This document shows, piece by piece, positions 1-5,096 of a DNA stretch of 5,675 nt. Source of the DNA: Defluviitaleaceae bacterium (lineage in GTDB: Bacteria > Bacillota > Clostridia > Lachnospirales > UBA5962). Both the position numbers and the translations under genes were made by a program. The stretch covers positions 1 through 5,675 of the forward strand of contig WQZK01000137.1 of assembly GCA_009780765.1 (NCBI GenBank), in the 5' to 3' direction. Under the pieces are notes generated by a model. The model was not told the origin of the DNA and ran no database searches. It worked only from the letters and a program-made list of their open reading frames with translations. How positions within the stretch are numbered: position 1 is the first letter of the stretch; every line of letters begins with the position of its first letter.

Positions 1-22
1 AATTACAATAAGTTAATTTGCT

Positions 23-86
23 TATATTACAATATATTCGGGAGTTTATTAAAGGTGATTGCTTGTTTTTTTGTATTACAATACAA
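23..86. promoter_or_regulatory. Pair of related dyads, possible operators
   Basis: TATATT-AC-AATATA (23-36) and TTGTATT-AC-AATACAA (71-86) share the ten-base core TATTACAATA. Their centres are 49 bp apart. A third copy of ATTACAATA lies at 2-10, but its dyad would extend beyond the left edge. Repeated dyads of this size are typical of repressor binding sites, though the AT-rich context makes some similarity likely by chance. No regulator or target gene is visible. Confidence 0.35.
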
Positions 87-88
87 AT

Positions 89-121
89 AAAAAAGCAACA
101 GAATAAAACTGTTGCTTTTTT
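89..121. terminator. Bidirectional intrinsic terminator
   Basis: GCAACAG and CTGTTGC form a perfect 7-bp stem around a 7-nt loop. The stem is flanked by six A on one side and six T on the other, so a U-run follows it on both strands. On the minus strand it would stop leftward transcripts, either from htrA (read-through of about 400 nt) or from the promoter at 175-183. On the plus strand it could end a gene entering from the left. Confidence 0.8.
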
Positions 122-174
122 GGGTAGGTAGCACAATTTATTGCTATGGCTTAAAAACTTTATTTTGTATTGAA

Positions 175-183
175 ATTATAACA
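175..183 (-). promoter_or_regulatory. Extended -10 promoter reading leftward
   Basis: The minus strand reads TGTTATAAT, a perfect extended -10 (TGnTATAAT). The -35 is weak (GTGCAA at 16-nt spacing), which extended -10 promoters tolerate. A start near 168 would give a transcript that reaches the terminator at 121-89 after about 47 nt. It could serve a small RNA or a gene left of the window. Confidence 0.45.
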
Positions 184-254
184 CGTTTTTTGGTTCTTGC
201 ACTGGATTACTTCGGGTGTATTGTTCAAGAATATTGAGGTGCTAACTCTCGCAA

Positions 255-397
255 TAGACTTGTTGCGAAATTAATTAAATTATAGTATATGGAAACTTTT
301 TCTGCCGTGATATGTAGGGGCGTACTGTGTACGCCCGCTGGCGAACGAGGTTCGACCCTACATAGTTGTACCTTTTTTTAATTTCAGAACAAGTCTA
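255..397. mobile_element. MITE-like element, about 143 bp, with 20-bp terminal inverted repeats
   Basis: The terminal repeats lie at 255-274 and 378-397 and match at 18 of 20 positions: the left starts TAGACTTGTT, the right ends AACAAGTCTA. The two mismatches are adjacent (265-266). The outermost TA at each end could be a TA target duplication, as made by IS630/Tc1-type transposases. There is no coding capacity inside. The centre has a 9-bp stem TATGTAGGG/CCCTACATA (311-319 and 356-364) enclosing two further hairpins, giving a cloverleaf-like shape. The size, TIRs and lack of genes fit a non-autonomous element mobilised in trans, or an insertion-sequence remnant. Copies elsewhere in the genome would be needed to confirm mobility. 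Confidence 0.6.
311..364. repeat. Cloverleaf-like palindromic core
   Basis: A 9-bp perfect outer stem (311-319 with 356-364) encloses a GCGTAC/GTACGC hairpin with a TGT loop (320-325 and 329-334) and a CGAAC/GTTCG hairpin with a GAG loop (342-346 and 350-354). This core is GC-rich compared with its AT-rich surroundings, which suggests that it came from outside. Similar GTAGGGGCG...CGCCC...CCCTAC repeats are, from memory, common between genes in several bacterial genomes; this is unverified here. Confidence 0.65.
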
Positions 398-423
398 GTG
401 ACGATTAGAATTATATAAGTAAC

Positions 424-526
424 TAGCGAGCTTTAGCTCGCAAACTCGCCCCAATCCTGATTTGGGCGAAACGTAGTAGGTGAGAGCAAGAGGAATTTAT
501 TTCCTCGCAGGTTGAACCACTACGTT
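424..526 (-). repeat. Cluster of hairpins at the 3' end of htrA
   Basis: Four inverted repeats lie side by side or nested. GCGAGC/GCTCGC (426-431 and 436-441) is a perfect 6-bp stem with a TTTA loop. A 9-bp stem with one mismatch, CGCCCCAAT/ATTTGGGCG, spans 447-468. AACGTAGT/ACTACGTT (470-477 and 519-526) is a perfect 8-bp outer stem that includes the htrA stop codon. Inside it, GAGGAA/TTCCTC (490-495 and 501-506) forms a 6-bp stem. None is followed by a T-run on the minus strand, so they are better read as a folded 3' region or repeat remnants than as intrinsic terminators. Confidence 0.6.
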
Positions 527-1977
527 ATTATTGGCCTCGCCATAAGCTCAACGCTTAGCACTAATACTTCTGTGCCATCGCGAACTATAGTAATTTCAAC
601 AATATCACCCACTGCATGTTCTGCAATTTTTTCTATAAGGTTCTCAAAATCTTTAATAGTTTCGCCGTTAAAGCTTGTTATTATATCGCCTCGTCTAATT
701 CCAGCGGCTTCGGCAGAACCATTTTCAACAACGCTCTCAATAATAACACCAAGCTGTGGCAAGTTATACATTGCCGCAATACGCTCGTCTACCGTTGCAC
801 CACGTATGCCAAGCATTGGCCTTCTTATTTCGTTACGCAAATCTTCTATAATTGGCATTGCCATGTTTGATGTAATCCCAAAGCCAACGGCATCTATACT
901 AATTTCGGCAAGTTTAACCGTACTAATTCCAACAACTTGACCCTGCAAATTAATTAAAGGACCGCCGCTATTTCCTGGGTTTATAGCCGCATCGGTTTGA
1001 ATAACCGTTAAAATTCTATCTTCTACAATAATTTCTTTATTTACAGCACTAACCATGCCAAAAGTTGCCGAATTACCTTCACCTAAGGCATTTCCAACTG
1101 ATAAAACAAAATCGCCTGCACGAACCGCATCAGAATCTGCAAACTCGGCAATAACAACGCTTTCTATGCCTACTTCTCTAAGGTCGGCCTTAGAAATTGC
1201 GATAACTGCTAAATCCGACTCTGGGCTTGTGCCAATGATGGTTGCGGCAACATCTTCGCTTTCTAAGATGGAAACGCCCAAATGGTCGGCCTGTTCAATA
1301 ACGTGGAAGTTTGTTACAATATAAACACGCTCTTCGCTCTCATCAAAAATTATGCCACTGCCAGCCGAAGGAATTTGCATAGATTGCCCCGGCCCACCAA
1401 AGAACCCGCCAAATGTTTGAATTGTTGTGTAGTTAGTAACTGCAACAACTGATGGTTTAATTCTATCCACCAAATCGGCAAAGCTTAAATCGTGTGATGC
1501 AACGGGTGCAAGTGCAACTGGCGGCGTAGCTGAAACTGCCTCAAAATTAAATGGCTCGCTTATAGTTGCTGGAGTTGTGTTGTTGCCTACAAATAAGCTC
1601 CTTGCAAACATACCACCAAAGCCTGCCGCAAACCCCATACTTAAAGACCCAACAATCACTAATGCCATCGCTTTTTTAAATTTACTACCTTTAGGTTTTT
1701 GATTTTTAATAGTTGTGTTTAAAAAATTGCTGTCGAACTGTGGTGTTTGTGCTATGTGAGCATGAGCTATTTGTGGCATATGTTCTGGTACTTCTTTTAC
1801 TTCTATGGGCTCTATAGCTTCTTCTGCCACGATAGGCTTGTCGAAAATACTTATTTGATTGTTATCTTCTAAAGTTTCCAACGGTTCTGAAACCTCAACC
1901 GTTGCATTTAAGCTTTTATCAATTTCTTCCTGTATTTTGTTTATTTCTGTAAAATCAAATCTTTTATCATCATTCAT
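520..1977 (-). CDS. htrA: Membrane-anchored HtrA/DegP-type serine protease with PDZ domain
   Basis: This complete 485-residue trypsin-like (S1C) protease degrades damaged or misfolded proteins outside the cytoplasmic membrane. A long, acidic, poorly structured cytosolic tail (1-98) is followed by a basic stretch and a single membrane helix (about 102-122). The protease domain (about 165-375) has the full catalytic triad: H225 in VTNFHVIEQ, D255 in SPESDLAVI and S337 in NPGNSGGPL. One PDZ domain follows (about 385-480), with the peptide-binding loop MLGI (388-391), VVENGSAEAAGIRRGDII and ITSFNGETIKD. The layout is that of HtrA/HtrB/YyxA proteins of Gram-positive bacteria, not of soluble periplasmic DegP, which has two PDZ domains. 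GGAGGC at 1985-1990 lies 7 nt before the ATG. The gene follows the sensor kinase by 71 nt, so it may be expressed both from the upstream transcript and from its own promoter. The stop codon lies within a hairpin-rich 3' region. Confidence 0.97.
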   Translation of the reverse strand: MNDDKRFDFTEINKIQEEIDKSLNATVEVSEPLETLEDNNQISIFDKPIVAEEAIEPIEVKEVPEHMPQIAHAHIAQTPQFDSNFLNTTIKNQKPKGSKFKKAMALVIVGSLSMGFAAGFGGMFARSLFVGNNTTPATISEPFNFEAVSATPPVALAPVASHDLSFADLVDRIKPSVVAVTNYTTIQTFGGFFGGPGQSMQIPSAGSGIIFDESEERVYIVTNFHVIEQADHLGVSILESEDVAATIIGTSPESDLAVIAISKADLREVGIESVVIAEFADSDAVRAGDFVLSVGNALGEGNSATFGMVSAVNKEIIVEDRILTVIQTDAAINPGNSGGPLINLQGQVVGISTVKLAEISIDAVGFGITSNMAMPIIEDLRNEIRRPMLGIRGATVDERIAAMYNLPQLGVIIESVVENGSAEAAGIRRGDIITSFNGETIKDFENLIEKIAEHAVGDIVEITIVRDGTEVLVLSVELMARPIIT

Positions 1978-2004
1978 AATATTAGCCTCCTATTTTTGTT
2001 GATG

Positions 2005-2063
2005 TTATAATTATAAATTTAACTTTTGAATAAACTATGAACGCACCTTTAACAGTTTGTTAA
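2005..2063 (-). promoter_or_regulatory. Possible regulated htrA promoter with two dyads
   Basis: On the minus strand a consensus -10 TATAAT lies at 2010-2015, within the perfect 12-bp palindrome TTATAATTATAA (2005-2016). No good -35 is present at 17 nt (ATAGTT). A second dyad, TTAACA-3 nt-TGTTAA (2049-2063), covers the kinase stop codon. GTTAAA occurs twice in direct orientation with starts 30 bp apart (2048-2053 and 2018-2023). A good -10 with a poor -35 is typical of promoters that need an activator, so the neighbouring regulator is an obvious candidate. The region is AT-rich and chance matches are easy, so this is tentative. Confidence 0.35.
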
Positions 2064-3467
2064 TGTAAAAATAAACTCACAACCCTTACCTTCTTCGGAA
2101 TTAATAAAGATTTTTTCATCATGAGCCTTTAAAAATTCTTTTGCGATAGACATGCCAAGCCCCGCACCCGTTTTGTCGTTTCCTCGGGATGTATCGGCTT
2201 TGTAAAACCTGTCGAAAATTCGACTTTGTTCACTTTCGCTAAGCCCAATGCCCGAATCTCTCACGCTTACATATATTTTACCCATTCTTTCTGCGGTTTC
2301 AACCTTAATAGAACCATTCTGTGGTGTAAACTTAACCGCATTATCTAAAATATTGTAAAGAACTCGCTGGATTTTATTAAAATCGGCAAGCACATAATTT
2401 TCATGATTTGCAAATATTGTCGAAAAATTTATATTCTTGTTGAGTATCCTGTTTTCAAACTGCAAAGAAGTTTTTTCTATTAATTTATTAATATCAAACC
2501 GCTCGGCGTTAATCTCCATTTTCGACAAAGATTGTATGCTAGAAATATCCAAAATATCGCCTGCAAGTTTTGAAAGCCTAATACATTCATCTAAAACTAT
2601 GCCAAGGTAATAGTCTTTTTTATCTTCTGGCACGGTGCCATCTTTAATTGCATTTATAAAGCCGATGATAGAGGTTAATGGTGAGCGCAAATCGTGTGAA
2701 ATATTGCTAATAAACTCACGCCTTGTAGTTTCTATTTCTGCAAGTGCAGTTGCCATGTTGTTAAAGCTTTCGGCCAAGCTCCCCACTTCGTCTTTTGATT
2801 TAACATTTATCCGCCTTTCAAAATCACCGTTTTGGGCAATTAGTTTCGCCACCTCGTTCATTTCGGCTATTGGCCGTGATATGGATTTAGAAAAAAAGTA
2901 GGTTAAAACTAAAGCAATTATTCCGGCTATAATCATGCCAAAAATAGGGATTCGCATACCTTCATTAACAGTTTGATTTATAACATCTATCGGAATACTT
3001 AAAAGCACGGCACCAATATTGTGCCCTGTAAATCTATTTATAACGGGATGCCCAACAATCAAGCTGTCACCCTCAAAAAGTGCAAAACTTCCTTCAAAAA
3101 TATCTATATTCCCATCTAGCACCGACCTAACAAATGGATGATTTACCAATTCTTCATCTACTTGGCTAGTTGGGTTATTAGAAACATATGCAAAAGTTGT
3201 GCCTGTATATCTTGCCATAATTTCCATATCGGCACTTAGCCTGTCTAAAAATTGATTATCAAGTATAAGCCAATCGCTTATAAATGGGCTCGACCTCTCG
3301 CTTAATGAAATACTTATCCTCTCGCTTTGTTCTTTAAGCCTAGTTACATGAATATCTCTAAAATACGTACGAAGCATAGAGCCAAGCACCACACCCATTA
3401 TTAAAAACACTACAACGATTATGGTCATATTCATAAAAACTTGTTTTCTAAAAATACTCTTAAACAT
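2049..3467 (-). CDS. Membrane sensor histidine kinase with HAMP domain
   Basis: This 472-residue kinase is the partner of the response regulator upstream. Membrane segment 1 (about 12-33) and segment 2 (about 172-192) flank an extracytoplasmic sensor region of about 135 residues (35-170). That region includes FEGSFALFEGDSLIVGHPV and IGAVLLSIPI, suggesting an alpha/beta fold of the PAS/Cache kind (inference). A HAMP linker follows (about 193-245: SRPIAEMNEVAKLI, DEVGSLAESFNNM). The dimerisation/phosphoacceptor domain has H258 in ISHDLRSPL. The ATPase domain has the N box around N372 and N376 (YNILDNAVKF), the G1 box DSGIGLS (404-410), the F box IFDRFYK (417-423) and the G2 box GAGLGMSIAK (434-443). 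All residues needed for kinase activity are present. The start overlaps the regulator stop, and the ribosome site is weak, consistent with coupling. The signal is not evident; misfolded or accumulated exported protein is a guess from the htrA context. Confidence 0.95.
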   Translation of the reverse strand: MFKSIFRKQVFMNMTIIVVVFLIMGVVLGSMLRTYFRDIHVTRLKEQSERISISLSERSSPFISDWLILDNQFLDRLSADMEIMARYTGTTFAYVSNNPTSQVDEELVNHPFVRSVLDGNIDIFEGSFALFEGDSLIVGHPVINRFTGHNIGAVLLSIPIDVINQTVNEGMRIPIFGMIIAGIIALVLTYFFSKSISRPIAEMNEVAKLIAQNGDFERRINVKSKDEVGSLAESFNNMATALAEIETTRREFISNISHDLRSPLTSIIGFINAIKDGTVPEDKKDYYLGIVLDECIRLSKLAGDILDISSIQSLSKMEINAERFDINKLIEKTSLQFENRILNKNINFSTIFANHENYVLADFNKIQRVLYNILDNAVKFTPQNGSIKVETAERMGKIYVSVRDSGIGLSESEQSRIFDRFYKADTSRGNDKTGAGLGMSIAKEFLKAHDEKIFINSEEGKGCEFIFTLTNC

Positions 3468-4137
3468 CGAGTTTATAACCTACTCCCCAAACCGTCTTAA
3501 TGCTAAACTTATCGTCTTTATCCATCTTTTCTCTAATACGTTTAATATGGACATCTACTGTTCTGCTATCACCATAAAAATCGTATCCCCAAACCTTATC
3601 TAAAAGCTGCTCTCTTGTAAAAACTTGATTTGGGTGCTTTGTGAAAAATGATAAAAGCTCAAACTCTTTAAGCGGAAGATCTATTTCTTGCCCGTGATAA
3701 GTAACTGTATGTGTTACTGGATTTATTACAAGATTTTCAAGCGTGATTTTGCTATCATCCCTAACTTCAACGCTTTCAAACCTTCTAAGAACTGCCTTAA
3801 TGCGGGCAATAAGTTCCTTAGGGTCGAAAGGTTTAACAAGATAATCATCTGCTCCTAAAGTTAGCCCTAGAACTTTGTCAAAAGTATCTCCCTTTGCTGT
3901 TAACATAATAACAGGCACTTTAGAGGTTTTACGGATTTCTTTTAAAATCTCATAACCGTCTTTTTCTGGCAACATCACATCTAAAAGAACTATTTCTGGA
4001 GAATATGCCAAAAATTCGTCTAATGCCTTGCCTCCACTATAAACTTCTTTTGTTTCAAACCCCTCTTTATTTAAGTATAGACTTATTAGCTCGGCTATAT
4101 GCAAATCGTCGTCTATTACAAGTGCTTTTATTGCCAT
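3460..4137 (-). CDS. OmpR/PhoB-family DNA-binding response regulator (CssR/CiaR-like by context)
   Basis: This complete 225-residue regulator takes phosphate from its partner kinase and controls transcription. The receiver domain (about 4-117) has the acidic pocket D9-D10, the phosphoacceptor D53 in LLDVMLP, the switch residue T80 in IMLTAK and the invariant K102 in VKPF. A linker at about 118-128 leads to a winged-helix domain (about 129-224). That domain contains LPLKEFELLSFF (154-165), REQLLDKVWG (175-184), the recognition helix SRTVDVHIKRIREKM (191-205) and the wing KTVWGVGYKL (214-223). These are all standard for the OmpR/PhoB class. The start is supported by a strong ribosome site. Its stop codon lies inside the start of the sensor kinase gene (8-nt overlap), so the pair is almost certainly translationally coupled. 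The nearby htrA suggests that it is one target, as with CssR in Bacillus and CiaR in streptococci. That assignment rests on gene order, so I give no symbol. Confidence 0.95.
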   Translation of the reverse strand: MAIKALVIDDDLHIAELISLYLNKEGFETKEVYSGGKALDEFLAYSPEIVLLDVMLPEKDGYEILKEIRKTSKVPVIMLTAKGDTFDKVLGLTLGADDYLVKPFDPKELIARIKAVLRRFESVEVRDDSKITLENLVINPVTHTVTYHGQEIDLPLKEFELLSFFTKHPNQVFTREQLLDKVWGYDFYGDSRTVDVHIKRIREKMDKDDKFSIKTVWGVGYKLDV

Positions 4138-4144
4138 TTAAAAA

Positions 4145-4153
4145 TCCTCCTTT
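4145..4153 (-). promoter_or_regulatory. Ribosome binding site of the response regulator
   Basis: AAAGGAGGA on the minus strand is a near-complete Shine-Dalgarno sequence, 7 nt before the ATG at 4135-4137. It predicts efficient initiation of the regulator and, through the gene overlap, of the kinase. It also supports the chosen regulator start. Confidence 0.8.
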
Positions 4154-4167
4154 GTGGCTTTTTCTAT

Positions 4168-4614
4168 CTATAAGTTTAGCTTCATGTAACCATTAGCTTC
4201 TATAAACCCTACTTTTCGGTAAACAGATTTTGCTTGTTCCGAAGCATCTAAAATCATTCTTACACAGCCTCTTTTTTTCGTTTCTTCTACAATTAAAGTT
4301 AAAATGTGATAAGCTATGCCCTGTTTGCGGTATTCGTTTTTGGTGTAAATTGTATGTACATAGGCAATTTTGCCCGAAATATTTTTAAACGATGGAGGGT
4401 ATTGAAAAAAATACACACCACCAATTGCAACAATTGCACCATTTTTAGTGGACTTAAACATGACCGAATTTTCGTCTTCAAAAATTGACAAAAAATAGGC
4501 TCTTAGTTCGTTGTCGATATTTGTGTTTGGTATTTGCCCTTCGTCGATTAGCTGCTTTTTACGAAATTCGACAAGGGTGTTTATGTCGTTTATATCTGCT
4601 AGTTTATAATCCAA
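4168..4614 (-). CDS. GNAT-family N-acetyltransferase
   Basis: This protein of 148 residues has the usual length of a single GNAT domain, which transfers an acetyl group from acetyl-CoA to an amine. The N-terminus (YKLADINDINTLVEFRKK) matches the opening beta-alpha unit. IVAIGGVYFF (61-70) is a central strand. The core is VHTIYTKNEYRKQGIAYHIL (86-105), where R96-K-Q-G-I-A101 is the Q/RxxGxG/A pyrophosphate-binding loop for acetyl-CoA. The C-terminal unit LDASEQAKSVYRKVGF (122-137) has the tyrosine (Y132) that often acts as general acid, followed by the GF turn. The substrate cannot be told from sequence; small-molecule amines, antibiotics and protein N-termini are all possible. Translation starts at TTG behind a strong ribosome site. 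The gene ends only 30 nt before the response regulator and no promoter is visible in that gap, so the regulator is probably read from the same transcript. Its role in envelope stress, if any, is unknown. Confidence 0.9.
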   Translation of the reverse strand: MDYKLADINDINTLVEFRKKQLIDEGQIPNTNIDNELRAYFLSIFEDENSVMFKSTKNGAIVAIGGVYFFQYPPSFKNISGKIAYVHTIYTKNEYRKQGIAYHILTLIVEETKKRGCVRMILDASEQAKSVYRKVGFIEANGYMKLNL

Positions 4615-4620
4615 GCCGAG

Positions 4621-4628
4621 TTCCTCCT
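4621..4628 (-). promoter_or_regulatory. Strong ribosome binding site that fixes a UUG start
   Basis: AGGAGGAA on the minus strand lies 6 nt before a TTG codon at 4612-4614. No in-frame ATG or GTG is at the expected distance. The near-perfect anti-Shine-Dalgarno match is what supports TTG as the acetyltransferase start. Confidence 0.75.
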
Positions 4629-4635
4629 AATTGTG

Positions 4636-4995
4636 CTACTCTTGTATATCATCGCGGGCATCTTCTCTTAAATTTTTAAGCTGCTCTAGCTCATTTAATT
4701 TTTCTAAGTTTTCAAAATCATCACCTATAACGGTATTTTTAATTTTTTCATAGTGCTTGGTTTGTTTAAATGCTGCAATGTCTTCAAAAGTTTTGCATAA
4801 AGACAAAGCCTTAAAAGCCTCTATATGGTTTTTGGTTAAACGTAAAACAAATTTAGCAATTACACCGCCAAAACCCCTAATATTTTTAACTTCTTCAACA
4901 TGTTCAAGATTTTTTAAATGAGAGAGATGTTGTATTTGCTCTTCGTTTTCAGGTTTTTCTAGATAATTTAATAATTCTGCAACGGTTTGTTTCAT
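4636..4995 (-). CDS. Small charged helical protein, function unknown
   Basis: I do not recognise this 119-residue protein. It has no signal peptide or membrane helix, so it should be cytosolic. It is rich in E, K, L and N and looks almost wholly alpha-helical. Helices are likely at about 3-13, 17-37, 55-66, 69-88 and 92-112. One glycine-rich turn, GFGGVIAKF (41-49), is the best candidate for a conserved element. The C-terminus is a leucine/glutamate repeat (ENLEKLNELEQLKNL, 95-109) that could form a coiled coil. The open frame runs 27 codons further upstream to 5076, but I chose the ATG at 4993-4995. GGAGGGC at 5001-5007 lies 5 nt before it, while the longer form would begin inside the hairpin at 5037-5077 and has no ribosome site. 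The stop lies 21 nt before the acetyltransferase start, so the two are probably co-transcribed. A regulatory or adaptor role would be a guess. Confidence 0.8.
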   Translation of the reverse strand: MKQTVAELLNYLEKPENEEQIQHLSHLKNLEHVEEVKNIRGFGGVIAKFVLRLTKNHIEAFKALSLCKTFEDIAAFKQTKHYEKIKNTVIGDDFENLEKLNELEQLKNLREDARDDIQE

Positions 4996-5007
4996 GAGAA
5001 GCCCTCC

Positions 5008-5031
5008 AATATAATATATAGTATATAGTGA
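5008..5031 (-). promoter_or_regulatory. AT-rich possible promoter region before the small-protein gene
   Basis: Between the hairpin and the ribosome site the minus strand reads as a run of TATA-like hexamers, including TATACT and TATATT. A tandem ATATAGT pair is seen on the plus strand. Several -10 alignments are possible, but no convincing -35 sits at 16-18 nt from any of them. A promoter here would let the small protein, acetyltransferase and two-component genes be expressed apart from the lipoprotein. This is weak evidence, based on composition. Confidence 0.3.
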
Positions 5032-5036
5032 GTTAG

Positions 5037-5077
5037 CTTGAAAAGAGTCCAAGGCGAAGCCTTGAGGGCTTTTCAAG
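5037..5077 (-). terminator. 41-nt imperfect hairpin in the lipoprotein/small-protein gap
   Basis: The outer arms CTTGAAAAG and CTTTTCAAG pair perfectly over 9 bp. An inner AAGGC/GCCTT stem closes a 3-nt loop (TTC on the minus strand), with a partly unpaired stretch of five bases on each side between the two stems. It sits 20 nt beyond the lipoprotein stop codon. No T-run follows on the minus strand, so it is not a classical intrinsic terminator. It may instead be an attenuator, a 3'-end stabiliser, or one copy of a dispersed palindromic repeat. Confidence 0.5.
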
Positions 5078-5096
5078 TTTAATTAATATAATTTTG

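Larger units (their letters stand above)
1..519. other. Gene-free region downstream of htrA
   Basis: No credible coding sequence is visible on either strand here. The stretch holds repeats and signals: the hairpin cluster by the htrA stop, a MITE-like element, a leftward promoter facing a terminator, and two related dyads near the left edge. I see nothing further between 184 and 254 or between 398 and 420. The gene to the left of the window is unknown. Confidence 0.7.

Noticed and set aside
181..254. Possible coding remnant on the minus strand beside the MITE-like element
   Set aside because: A frame of about 30 codons without stops can be read, but it has no start, no ribosome site and no similarity that I recognise.
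512..940. Open frame of 142 codons on the plus strand
   Set aside because: It lies wholly opposite htrA, whose catalytic motifs are clear. The predicted peptide is serine/isoleucine-rich with no recognisable domain, as expected of an antisense shadow.
2005..2016. TTATAATTATAA as a PerR box
   Set aside because: The PerR consensus has two 7-bp arms around a central base (15 bp). This 12-bp palindrome lacks that spacing and no oxidative-stress gene is near.
4996..5076. Longer N-terminus for the small helical protein (27 extra codons)
   Set aside because: The extension would start inside the hairpin at 5037-5077 and has no ribosome site, while the ATG at 4993-4995 has GGAGGGC 5 nt upstream.
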